Below are positions 23,916 to 34,813 of a stretch of 64,000 nucleotides of DNA, in pieces. Position 1 is the stretch's first letter. Each line of letters opens with the position of its first letter. The notes below the pieces were generated by a model, which worked only from the letters and a program-made list of their open reading frames with translations, was not told the DNA's origin and ran no database searches. A program made the position numbers and the translations under genes. Source of the DNA: Cryptomeria japonica (lineage: Eukaryota > Streptophyta > Pinopsida > Cupressales > Cupressaceae); assembly GCF_030272615.1 (NCBI RefSeq), contig NC_081413.1, forward strand, positions 102,882,239 to 102,946,238, read 5' to 3'.

Positions 23916-24531
23916 GATGAAACAAAAGAGCACAAGATCAAAAGACAAGAGCACAAGAGAGAACCCCCCCCCCCCCCCCCCCAATTCACTCAATCAAGAA
24001 ACCCCCCAAAAAAGATAATTTTGGCACTTTATGTGTAGTGCATATACAATGGCAAAGTGGACTTCGGATTGTGTTTTACAACTGTCACAATTAGGCTCTT
24101 ATAGACTCAAATAAAAAAATATAAATGATCTCCAAGCAATTACAAGTACCAAATATGCCAAAAAATGACCAAATACAGAAAGTAAAATATCCACTCAAAA
24201 TCAGTGCAAACTGATGGAAGATTATGAAATTAGATGAAAAAATATGCACTTTCAAAAAAAATCACACTTAAAATGGAGATCGTATAAGCCTGAAGGGAGC
24301 CTTTGAAGTTGCAAAAATGAGGGTTGGACAGGTACAGTCACCAAAAACTAAAAAGTGTGAAACATTTGTCCACCAAAATAAAAAATAGCACCACCAATGT
24401 GAAGAGAACAAAAAAATTAGCACAACTAAAAAAAAAATGCACCCAAAAAGGAGCAAAATTGAGCATTTATAGCCCTCTCAAGTTTTCCTGCAAAATCAAA
24501 AAGTTCATTGGAGAGGGGGTGTAGCATCCTA
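23916..24531. other. Non-coding stretch with a 19-base C tract
   Basis: Lies upstream of the minus-strand gag. A run of 19 C (23964-23982) precedes AATTCACTC. The rest is AT-rich. A 5' LTR and primer site for the gag-PR element should lie here, but I do not find them, so its 5' end is lost or replaced by the gypsy-like LTR. Confidence 0.5.
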
Positions 24532-25113
24532 AAATTGCACCCCTTGCAATTTCCACCACATTTGGTGCCCTCACCTTAGCAGTTTCATCTTCATGCTTGA
24601 TCGAGACCTATTTATGCTTCCCCCATGCAATAAACATCATATGTTCACACTTTATCTTGTTGGGACCCCTTGCCTTTGCCCTAAATTGGGGTAGGACTAG
24701 GGCATGTCAACCTGGTCCTCACTAGGACCATGACACTCCATAGTCCTCCTCAATTAGGCCCTAATTTGAACCCTTGGCCCTATCTCAAATTTGAGATGGA
24801 AACTTTTTCCCATGTCGGCCTATGTTGGAAAATTAATATGTTTGATAACAAGCAAGTATATAATGAGGTCTTCGCCTCTCATTTAGGAATAAGGAAATAA
24901 GGTGGAGATGATCATAAGGCAAGGAAACTACATCCAAGCATTCAAGCATTCACCATCAATCATTCTTAGAGGTTGCATATTATTCATCTATCCATTGGAG
25001 CAACATTACATCATTCATTTGCAAGCATGTGTGTGTGATTAGGGTATTGTCATGTTCATGCCATTTCATACAACATATGTGATTACATTCAAGAAGTAAA
25101 GCATCATTATAAA
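24532..25113 (+). repeat. Gypsy-like LTR, left part, split by element B
   Basis: Starts TGTAGCATCCTAAAATTGC after GGAGAGGGGG and runs to the copia B insertion point. It resumes at 31793 beyond the duplicated ataaa. Together about 1.17 kb. The start style is that of plant gypsy LTRs (family knowledge); no second LTR is in the window. Confidence 0.6.
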
Positions 25114-26162
25114 TGTTGGTATTTTGGTATGATTTTGTCATTGATGTCAACACCTACTTTGAAGATCCAACAACATTCACCGGCAAGCAAGTAAACTGTG
25201 CAACAGTTACTGGTATATGGTTCACCGATAGGATATATTGTTCACCGGTACCTGGAATGATATGGAAGACACTTGGTAATGTCAAAGACATCATGTGGAC
25301 ACTTTGTTTTGAATAATTAATCATTGGTATATTCATATTTGTATATTTGCTTTTAACGGCAAATAGGTCCAGGTTATCTAGGGTTACACCGACAGGTTTA
25401 TCTTTTCCAGATCAGCATGGCACGCTATGGAGATGATTTATTATTGTTACAAATGCATTAAGCTAACATGTTTAATCGGTTATTGCATTGGATATTATAT
25501 TGTTTGTAAAATGTCTTTATTGTAATATCTTGTAGAGCTGACCTACTAAAATTGGTCTTAGGGTATGGTATAAATGTAAGATCTTATTTGTAAGATCAAG
25601 TGTGGAATGCGAAAAATAATTGAGTGAAGGTATATGTGAGATCAAGCAGGGATATACATGAAGACATCATTTGAAGGTGAAGCTAGGTTTTTTGTAGAAG
25701 CATATCAGCATTACACTGGTACTGAATCCAGCATATGAAGATGCTATTTTGTATAGTACATTCTTATTGGATTTAACCATCCAACTATAGTCAGTGTGAC
25801 TCCCATTTTGTGATTGAGCAGTGAGCTCTACGCTGTTGGCCTTTCTACATGTGCAGACCCCATTTATGTACACTTACTATCTGTAGTAATATCATCTGAT
25901 TGTGGGTAAGGTTTCCCACCACGGTTTTTCCCCTTACAGGGTTTCCACGTACAAATATTGGTGTCATGTGTTGTGGATGACTTTATGTTTATGTTTCATG
26001 CATTAATCCTTACGGTATAGCAATTTACTGTTAACACTGTCTACCGGTACAATTAACTAGTTTACTGGTATTAAGCATTAAGTTGGTTAATAAGTTTTTG
26101 GTTTGAATTTATTAGACAACTGATTCACCCCCCCCCCTCTCAGTTGTCTACGGGACCTAACA
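25114..26162 (+). repeat. Element B 5' LTR
   Basis: TGTTGGTATTTTGG to GGGACCTAACA. TATAAA at 25569-25574, followed by two copies of GTAAGATC, marks the probable promoter. Terminal hairpin: AGACAACTGA (26114-26123) with TCAGTTGTCT (26140-26149) around a C-rich loop. Confidence 0.96.
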
Positions 26163-26163
26163 A

Positions 26164-26176
26164 TTGGTATTAGAGC
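26164..26176 (+). other. Element B primer binding site
   Basis: TTGGTATTAGAGC follows the 5' LTR by one base: initiator-Met tRNA type with one C-to-T change. Confidence 0.88.
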
Positions 26177-26218
26177 TTAGTCCTCTTTTGCAGAAGTTTA
26201 ACAACTTGAGGAGATCCA

Positions 26219-27351
26219 ATGTCTACTAACTATTTCAGGAAGGACAGTCCTAAACTTGATGGAACCAACTATGGGATATGGAAGATCAGAATGGAGACAC
26301 ATCTGAATTGCATTGGTAAAGACATCTGGGAAGTTACTAAGAATGGTTATACTGCTGTTGTAGCTGGTCAGACTGCTCCAACTACTTTAGCCAAAGATGA
26401 AGAGAATGATTGCAAAGCAAGAGAAGCACTTTTGAGCGCATTATCAGATCAACAAATCATGGGATTATTAGATAGGTCTACTGCTAAAGCTATTTGAGAT
26501 CACTTGGAAACACTGAATGAAGGATATTCCACAGTCAATATTGCAAAACTTGAAAGCTTCTGAGTTAGGTATGAACATCTGAAAATGGAAGAAGATGAAA
26601 GGATTTCTGCTTTTATGGAAAGAGTAAATGAAATTGTTTTGGGTATTAAATTTTGTGGAGGAACCTTGAGTGAGGATGAAATTGTTTAAAAAATCTTAAG
26701 AGATTTGCCACCGGATATAAAATGAAGGTTACTACTATAAATGAGTTGAGAACAATGCCTAATACATCAGTAACTAGGGATACATTGATTGGAAAACTTT
26801 TAGCCTTTGAAATTGAGGAATTTGGTCCTATTGCTACTATAAAGACTAATTTGGCCTTTAAAGCATCAACATCATTTTCTCCATCAGTTGACAAATCAGA
26901 TTGGAGAGCCTTTTATGCAAGAGTACTTGAAGAATCCAGAAAGGAGAATGAAGAGCTTGAAGAACTTGAAGCACTATTTGCAAGAAAAATGCCAAAAGGT
27001 CCAATTGGAAGTAAGTATGAAGGTAAAGCACCCTTTAAATGTTTTAACTACAATAAGATTGGTCATATGGCTTCAAGATGCCTTGATAGACATGCTAGAC
27101 TAAGAGAAGAAGATAGAAGAACATACAAGCCTAATCCTGAATATCAGAGATACAGATTTAAGAAGAACAAAGATAAATCTTGTTACATTGCTGATGAAGG
27201 TGTGACTGATGATTCTGATGAGGATCCAACAGACAATGGATGGGTTTTTGTTGCTATAACAGAAGATCAACTGGCACCTACTACTCAACCAATAGAACAA
27301 TCCCTAGCAGCTGAAGTTGAAGCAAAGGATGAATGGATTATTGACTCATGA
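26219..27351 (+). pseudogene. gag: Element B gag and start of protease
   Basis: ATG 26219, MSTNYFRKDSPKLDGTNYGI, then WKIRMETHLNCIGKDIW: copia gag N-terminal domain. Helical core with LLSALSDQQIMGLLDRS and MEEDERISAFMERVNEIV. Zinc knuckle at about 27040-27080 is CFNYNKIGHMASRC, its second Cys changed to Tyr (TGC to TAC; element C keeps Cys). Stops at 26495 (TGG to TGA), about 26563 and about 26687. The run ends at EAKDEWIIDS before a TGA that replaces the Gly of the protease DSG motif. Confidence 0.92.
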
Positions 27352-30300
27352 TGCTCACATCATATGACTGGAGACAAAGGTAAATTCTTGAACTTTCAAG
27401 AATACAATGGAGGTTTAGTAAGATTTGGAGATGACAAAGCCTATTCAATCAAAGGTAAAGGTTCAATATCTCTTGATGGTAAGCATAACACTGACAATGT
27501 CTACTATGTTGAAGGATTAAAGCATAATCTTTTAAGTGTTGGTCAATTAGTTGAGAAGGGATTTTAGTTACAATTCAAAAATGGAAAATGTAAAATCATG
27601 AATAGAACTGGTTTGGAAATTGCAACCAGTAATCAGACCAGAGGCAATATCTTTCATTTGAATAACAGTGAAAAAGCATGCTTAATTGCACATATAGATG
27701 AAAGTTGGTTATGGCATAAGAGACTATGTCATGTAAATTTTGATTGCATGGTAAAAATCAGTACTTCTAAGGCAGTTAGAGATCTACCTAAAATTGTGAA
27801 ACCTCAAAATACAATTTGTAAGGAATGTCAATTTGGAAAACAAGTTAGAGCTAGTTTCAAAAGTATTCCAGAAAAATCCAATAATGCTCTTGATTTAATT
27901 CACACTGATTTATGTGTTCCAGCTAGAACTAGAAGCTTATAAGGTGATAGATATTTCATGCTAATTATTGATGATTATTCTAGAATGTGTTGGGTTACTT
28001 TTCTCAGAGAGAAATCAGCAACACTTGGAAAGTTCAAACTATTCAAAGCAATGGTTGAAACTGAAACCATTAAGAAAATCAAATGTTTAAGATCAGATCA
28101 AGGAGGAGAATTCACATCTAAGGACTTTAATACATTTTGTGAAGTGAATGGAATTAGAAGACAGTTATCAGCACCTTGGACACCACAACAAAATGGAGTT
28201 GTTGAAAGGAAAAACAAAACTATCTTGGATGCAGCTAGAAGTATGTTATCTGAAGAAAATCTACCACATGTGTATTGGAGAGAGGCAGTTAGCACTGCTA
28301 TCTATACATTCAATAAAGTTGGCATCAAAGGTGAAACCGGTAAGACCCCTCATGAACTATGGTTTGGTAACACTCCTACTCTTAAATATTTCAAAATTTT
28401 TGGAAGTAAATGTTATATTAGAAGAGATGAGTATATTGGCAAATTTGATCCTAGAAGTGATGAAGGAATATTTCTTGGTTATTCATCTAAGAGCAAGGCA
28501 TATAGATGTTTTAATAAAATATTGCAGAAAATTGTTGAGAGTACAAATGTAAAGATTGATGAACAATTCAGAGGAACTTCAAGGTATATAGACTTTGAAC
28601 CGGCAAAAGAAATTGTGTCAAATGAACCTATACTGAATCCACCGGTACAAAATGAAGATCCAGTTACACTGGTATCATCAGAAGATTCCACAATAATTGA
28701 AGAACAACAGCAAACTAAGACACCCCAGTATCTAAGATTGAATCATTCTAAAGATCAGATAATTGGAAACAAATTTAAAGGAGTTATGACAAGAGGAAGA
28801 TTGGCAAATGAAGAGGTATGTCTTATTTCTCAAATTGAACCATCATCTATCAATGAAGCATGTGAAGATAAATTTTGGATTAAAGCTATGGAAGAAGAAT
28901 TAGGGCAAATTGAGAAAAATAATACTTGGACATTAGTTCCTCGGCCTAAAGATAAAAATGTAATTGGAACTAAATGGGTATTTAGAAACAAACTAAATGA
29001 AGATGGTAAGGTTGTCAGAAATAAAGCAAGACTAGTGTCTAAGGGCTATTCTCAGAACGAAGGAGTTGATTACAATGAAACCTTTGCAACGGTAGCCAAA
29101 ATTGAGGCAGTTAGACTATTCTTGGCTTTTGCAGCTCACAAGGACTACAAAGTTTATCAAATGGATATTAAATGTGCATTTTTGAATGGAGATATTGAAG
29201 AAGAAGTATATATTGAACAACCCGATGGATTTTCTTTGACAGATGACAATGATATGGTTTGCAGGTTAAGAAAAGCTCTGTATGGATTGAAATAAGCCCC
29301 AAGAGCTTGGTATGCAAGGTTGGATAAGTATCTTTTGAAGATTGGCTTTACTAAAGGAAATGCAGATAGCAATTTATACTACAAAATATCTAATGATGAC
29401 ATCTTGATTATTGAAGTATTTTTTGATGATATAATCTTTGGAGGAAAAGATGGATTATGTAAGGAATTTTCTCTTGAAATGCAGCAAGAATTTGAAATAT
29501 CTATGATTGGAGAAATAAAATTCTTTTTAGGTTTGCAAATTTCTTAGATTGATAAAGGTATATTTTTTAGTCAATCCAAGTACTTGAAAGAATTACTAAA
29601 GAAATTTGGGATGGAGAACTCTAAACCGGTAAGCACACCTATGACTACAAATGACAAATTATCTCAAAAGGATGAATCTACACATGTTAATCCAACTAGA
29701 TACAAATCTATGATAGGAGGTTTACTGTATTTGACACAAACCAGACCTGATATTATGAATGCAGTATGTATTGTTTCCAGATTTTAGAGTAATCCTACAG
29801 AAAATCATGAATCAACAGTAAAAAGGATTTTCCGGTACCTACAAGGCACAACAAATCTTGGATTATGGTATCCTAAAGATGAAAATTTTGACCTATGTGC
29901 ATACACAGATGCAAATTGGGTAGGAGATGTAGATGATAGAAAGAGCACCACTGGAGGAGCATTCTTTCCTGGAAAGAGATTAGTTTCTTGGTTAAGTAAG
30001 AAATAGAGTTGTACATCTTTATCAATAGCGGAATCAGAATATGTTGCAGCAGCAACTAACTGTACACAAGTATTATGGCTTAAGCAAATGTTGAAAGACA
30101 TAAAGGTAAAATGCAAGGAACCTATTACTATATACTATGATAACACTGCAGCAATTGATATATCTAAGAATCCGATATTACATTCTAAAACAAAACATGT
30201 TTCTATCAAACTGAATTTTCTTAGGGAAAAAGTTAAAGAAAAGGAGATAAAACTGGTTTATGTGAATACTAAAGAATAGCTTGCAGATATTTTCACAAAA

Positions 30301-30372
30301 CCTTTTCCTAAGGAGACTTTTGAGTATCTCAGAGATTAGCTTGGAGTCATACCACCACTGGTAGAGACTTAG
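27352..30372 (+). pseudogene. pol: Element B pol (PR-INT-RT-RH)
   Basis: Protease remainder CSHHMTGDKGKFLNF at 27352. Integrase 27690-28690: HKRLCHVNFD, ICKECQFGKQ, HTDLCVP, SDQGGEFTSK and NGVVERKNKT, so the DDE residues are present. RT 28795-29580: GTKWVFRNKLNE, YQMDIKCAFLNGDI, YGLK then stop (CAA to TAA) APRAWY, and VFFDDIIFGG near 29417-29446 with both catalytic Asp. RNase H 29800-30336: CAYTDANWVGD and STTGGAFFPGK. Further stops at 27565, 27940, 29293, 29545, 29785, 30004, 30277 and 30337, mostly CAG/CAA to TAG/TAA. Natural end VET-stop at 30370-30372. Confidence 0.95.
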
Positions 30373-30765
30373 ACAGTTGATGATTGTCATCAACTAGCAA
30401 AATTAAATGGACAAATCTTTTATTCCGGTATTTGATGAGGAAGCTACTACTCAGGGGGAGTAGTTGGTATATTGAATTGGTTGGTATTTTGTATGAACTT
30501 GACTTTTTTGTGACTTTGGCATTTGATGTCAAAGGGGGAGAGATATCTATGGAAAAACACATTAGCTTTTTGGGGAGAAATTTTGAAAAACACATTTAAG
30601 GAGAGATTGGTATGAGAGATTGGTATTGAAAGTAAATATTTGGATAAACACATGTTACTCCCAAGGGGAGAAATGGAGATTATTGGTTTTTGTATTTGGC
30701 AATTCTATTTTGGCACTTTGATGGTTTTTCCATCTTGTGTTTCCATCAATGCCAAAGGGGGAGAT
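30373..30765 (+). other. Element B 3' non-coding region with four PPT-like tracts
   Basis: G-rich purine tracts at about 30454-30466, 30529-30544, 30660-30672 and 30753-30765. The last abuts the LTR and is the true polypurine tract. CATCAATGCCAAA (30744-30756) is complementary, with one mismatch, to TTTGTCATTGATG at 30786-30798 inside the LTR. Confidence 0.85.
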
Positions 30766-31792
30766 TGTTGGTATTTTGGTATGATTTTGTCATTGATGTC
30801 AACACCTACTTTGAAGATCCAGCAACATTCACCAGCAAGCAAGTAAACTGTGCAACAGTTACTAGTATATGGTTCACCAGTACCTGGAATGATATGGAAG
30901 ACACTTGGTAATGTCGAAGACATCATGTGGACACTTTGTTTTGAAGAATTAATCATTGGTATATTCATATTTGCATATTTGCTTTTACTGGCAAATAGGT
31001 CTAGGTTATCTAGGGTTACACCGACAGGTTTATCTTTTCCAGATCAGTATGGCACGCTATGGAGATGATTTATTATTGTTGTAAATGCATTAAGCTGATA
31101 TGTTTAATCAGTTATTGCATCAGATATTATATTGTTTGTAAAATGTCTTTATTGTAATATCTTGTAGAGCCGACCTACTAAAATTGGTCTTAGGGTATGG
31201 TATAAATGTAAGATCTTATTTGTAAGATCAAGTGTGGAATGTGAAAAATAATTGAGTGAAGGTATATGCGGGATCAAGCAGGGATATACACGAAGACATC
31301 ATTTGAAGGTGAAGCTAGGTTTTTGTAGAAGCATATCAACATTACACCAGTACTGAATCCAGCATTTGAAGATACTATTTTGTACAGTACATTCTTATTG
31401 GATTTAACCATCCAACTGTAGTTAGTGTGACTCCCATTTTGTGATTGAGTAGTGAGCTCTAGGCTGTTGGCCTTTCTGCATGTGCAGACCCCATTTATGT
31501 ACACTTACTATCTGCCGTAGTATCATCTGATTGTGGGTAAGGTTTCCCACCATGGTTTTTCCCCTTACAGGGTTTCCACGTACAAATATTGGTGTCATGT
31601 GTTGTGGATGACTTTATGTTTATGTTTCATGCATTAATCCTTACTGGTATAGAAATTTACTGTTAACACTGTCTACCGGCACAATTAACTGGTTTACCGG
31701 TATTAAGCATTAAGTTGGTTAATAAGTTTTGGGTTTGAATTTATTAGACAACTGATTCACCCCCCCCTCTCAGTTGTCTTCGAGACCTAACA
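30766..31792 (+). repeat. Element B 3' LTR
   Basis: Co-linear with 25114-26162 apart from a 21-bp deletion and scattered, mostly transition, differences. TATAAA at 31201-31206. Terminal hairpin arms 31746-31755 and 31770-31779, both perfect. Confidence 0.96.
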
Positions 31793-32387
31793 ATAAATAA
31801 TTGTAGATCTAAGGTATACCTTTCCATTATTTACTTCAGTATTTACAATATTTCATTCAAGGTTGATTCCTCAACCAGGGTTTGACTTAGGCAAACCCCT
31901 ATTCCCAACACATTTCCCTTTCTTTCTGTGTGCAGGAAATAGGTGCGTATTTGTACTTCTGGAAATAAGATTCAGACATAGAGATGAAAAAACCCTTTTC
32001 AGTGATCAGAAATTTTGAAGGACCAAGAGGGGGCATCCTGGTCCCTGCGCACGGTCTCGACTATTTTTTGCATTTTTGCAGGGCAGCTCCAAATCAACTC
32101 ATATTACTCAAATCCAAGTGCACGACAAAATCCTGAACTTATAGCTCATTGTTTCTACATATTTTTTCTCCAATTCCGACATTCTACTTATTTTAACAAC
32201 TCAACTTACAAAAGAGGAAAACCCAAATCAATCCAATCCACTCTGTATTCAGCCCTTGTCTCATTTAGGATTAGATCTAGTGGATTCATCCCCCTTTATG
32301 AATGTAAAGTCATCCAAGTGAAAATTGCCTTAGTAATTTCTCCCTTCCATGTGATGAATTTGATAAGCTCAAATTTCTGACTTTACA
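31793..32387 (+). repeat. Gypsy-like LTR, right part
   Basis: Continues the LTR interrupted at 25113 and plausibly ends at GACTTTACA, giving TG...CA termini for the rejoined LTR. Directly after it comes TTTTGGTGAACCC, a possible primer site of another tRNA type. The open frame at 32015-32380 lies inside the LTR and shows no domain. Confidence 0.5.
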
Positions 32388-33537
32388 TTTTGGTGAACCC
32401 AACTCCTTTCACAATTAATTATGATTTTTGTTTTCAGATCTGAGTGTATGCATTTTAAAATTCAAATTTTCATTTACAAGTTTGATTTCCTTGCAAATTT
32501 TAAAAATTTAGAGGTTAATTTCACGAGACCCCAAATTTTTAAATTCAAAATTGAGCTTGTGATTCGTTTAATTTGGATAAATTATTTCAGATTTGAGTAC
32601 TTTTTCAATTTCAGAATTCAAATTTTCATCTACAAGTCAAATTTCCCAATTAAATTTGAAAATTAAGTGGTTAATTTAAAAAACCCTAATTTTGAAAAAA
32701 AATTAAATTGAGCTTGTGGGTTGTTTAAATTTTGAATTTCACACTTCAAATTTTGCTGTTAATTTTAATTCCAATTCAAATTTACAAGTTTGCATAAACT
32801 TTAAATTTTAAATTAAATAGTTAATTAAAAAGACCCTAATTTTTAAATTTAAATTAACCTTGTGCATTTCCCAATTTTGCATTGACTATCTCAATTTCCA
32901 AATCTCAATCCTATCTATGTAATTTTAAATTTAAATTTTAAAATTAAAAGTGTCTTTTTACAAAGCCCTAATTTTCAATTTAAATTTCTTGTGGAAAATT
33001 TCAAATTTAAATTTTAAAATCAAGTGGTTAATTAAAAGAGCCCTAATTTTTAGATTTAAATTGATTATTTCAATTCTCAAATTCCAACATTTCAATTTTC
33101 AATTTTAAAATTAAGAGGTTTTTTTCACAAGGCCCTAATTTTAAATTTTAAATCTCCTTTGGATAATTCTAAATCTAAATTAAGAGATTATTCTTGCATA
33201 ATCCTAATTTTAATTTTAAATTTCCCAGGAGGTTAAATTATTGCTCATTATTCTTAAAATCAATTTTCTTATTAAATTGAATAATCATTTTTCTAAAGTT
33301 TTGAATTATTCAATTATTTTGCAAGTTCCAAATCTCAAATTTCAACTTTCAAATTTCAAATTTTAAATTTAATTTCATACTTCTCAAAACTTAAAGAAAA
33401 AAAATAAAAATTAAAAATACAAAAAGATCTTGTTTTATGCATTTTGTATGTTTGAATGCTTTAGTTAGCATTTCTTTTCAAACTATCGAATTACTCTTTG
33501 CAATATTATCGTGCCTTTGACAATCTATTTTATTAAA
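32388..33537 (+). other. Gypsy-like leader: primer-like site and A/T low-complexity region
   Basis: 32391-32400 TGGTGAACCC is the candidate primer site. The rest is built of AAATTTTAAATTTAAAT-like words with recurring GGTTAATT(A/T)A(A/C)AA(G/A) and CCCTAATTTT phrases about every 80-130 bases, i.e. degenerate tandem repetition. No gene. Confidence 0.5.
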
Positions 33538-34020
33538 ATGAATATCCTTTTGAAAAAAGTATATAGTAGAGAGGAACTTGAGGAAGCCCTTGATGGTTTC
33601 CTTTATCCTAAGCCTTCTAAACCATCCTTTTGCCAAAGGTTAATCAACATAACGCATAAGCCATTTAGTAGTGATGTTATGGATGAAAGTCTTAATGATT
33701 TCCAATTAGCAATGCTATTGGTCTTGCATGACAATCTGCTTTATGAACCTTTACCTTCTATCAATCCTATTTATGCAGAAAATTTTGTGCTAAAATAAGC
33801 TGATGTGTTGGACAATCCTCTTTAACAAGCTTTACCTTTTAGAGATAATATCCTAGTGAACCATGATAATTCCTCTCCTAAATTTTCTCTTATCATAAGG
33901 ATACTATTGTCACAAAAGTTTGCACCCTTGATGACCCAAGAAACCTTGATCATCAACCTTGTGAAACATGGAAACTACTTTTCAAGTCTGGGACCTTGCT
34001 AAATGTGAGGTTGAATCTTC
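33538..34020 (+). pseudogene. Gag-like ORF start of the gypsy-like element
   Basis: First ATG at 33538 gives MNILLKKVYSREELEEALDG through 33798 (87 codons). Reading goes on in broken frames to about 34020 (SLIIRILLSQKFAPLMTQET). No zinc knuckle or protease is reached. Its position after LTR and leader suggests the N-terminal gag of that element; the sequence itself is not recognised. Confidence 0.4.
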
Positions 34021-34813
34021 GGAGAAGGCCGTCTTCCTATTCAATCTAAGTGCAGGTGTTGGACCAACCGAACACTGATAAAACCAATCTATGTTTTGAT
34101 AGGGAAAAGGGAGAGAGAGAAGGGTTGCATGAAAAAAGGGAAACAAGGCTTTCACCTACACTGAAAGTTAATCTACCCCCACCTGTAATTGCATAGAACA
34201 CCAATAAAACTACCCAAAAGATACACAAGTTTATATCTAAGTCTAGCTTTCTAAGACTGAGTCAAAGTTATAATTCTTAACAATGGCATAGGAACAAATA
34301 ATGTTCTCAGATGCACCTCTAAGAGGAGTCAACACTATCATAGATGCTGAGAAAGTGAGAAAAGATGCATTCACACAAATAGTTAAAAGAGACACAAATT
34401 TTCATTAACTGAAACTAGATAAGACGAGCACATTCTATTAATACAGAGACAAGGTGATTTTACAGTTGCAGAAATCATAGATTATTGTAAGAGAAAAAAG
34501 GAGAAGATTCTGTGAACAGGTTACAAGATTGCCTTTATTGTTCAGGCATAACTGAGATGGTTACAACTGATGAAAACCCTAACCCTAACTAGCGTTAGGT
34601 TACAAAATGTCTAAGGGGGGAGAAGATCATATCAATAGATCTGATAACATGCTGGAACACCCTCTAGAAGACATCCCTCAGCCTATAAAAGAGAAAAAAA
34701 TACTCCTTGGTGAGGAAATATCTGTCGACAAGCATGGCCGAGCACACTTGAAGCGACAAAAAGTTTATGTATTGCATTGAAAAGGCATGGTGGTGTCGGA
34801 AATTGGCCTGTAG
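34021..34813. other. Gene-free stretch
   Basis: Contains TGTTGGACCAACCGAAC at 34057, which could start another LTR fragment, and AACCCTAACCCTAAC near 34573, too short to be telomeric. No supported gene. Confidence 0.4.

Larger units (their letters stand above)
25114..31792 (+). mobile_element. Ty1/copia retrotransposon B, full length, degenerate
   Basis: Complete 6,679-bp element. 5' LTR 25114-26162, primer site, gag from 26219, pol to 30372, four PPT-like tracts, 3' LTR 30766-31792. Perfect 5-bp target duplication ataaa (25109-25113 and 31793-31797). The first ~290 bp of the LTRs differ at about ten positions plus one 21-bp deletion in the 3' copy between short GTTCACC repeats. Same family as element C. 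About a dozen in-frame stops, so inactive. Confidence 0.96.

Noticed and set aside
23964-23982. C19 tract as a copy of the U5 hairpin loop
   Set aside because: Flanks do not pair and the order of TTCAC and the C run is reversed; a plain homopolymer.
32015-32666. Open frames of 121 and 81 codons
   Set aside because: They lie in the gypsy-like LTR and its A/T low-complexity leader; composition explains them.
34565-34600. AACCCTAACCCTAAC, telomere-like
   Set aside because: Only two CCCTAA units, followed by an inverted GTTAGGTT; plant telomeres are long CCCTAAA arrays. A chance or hairpin sequence.
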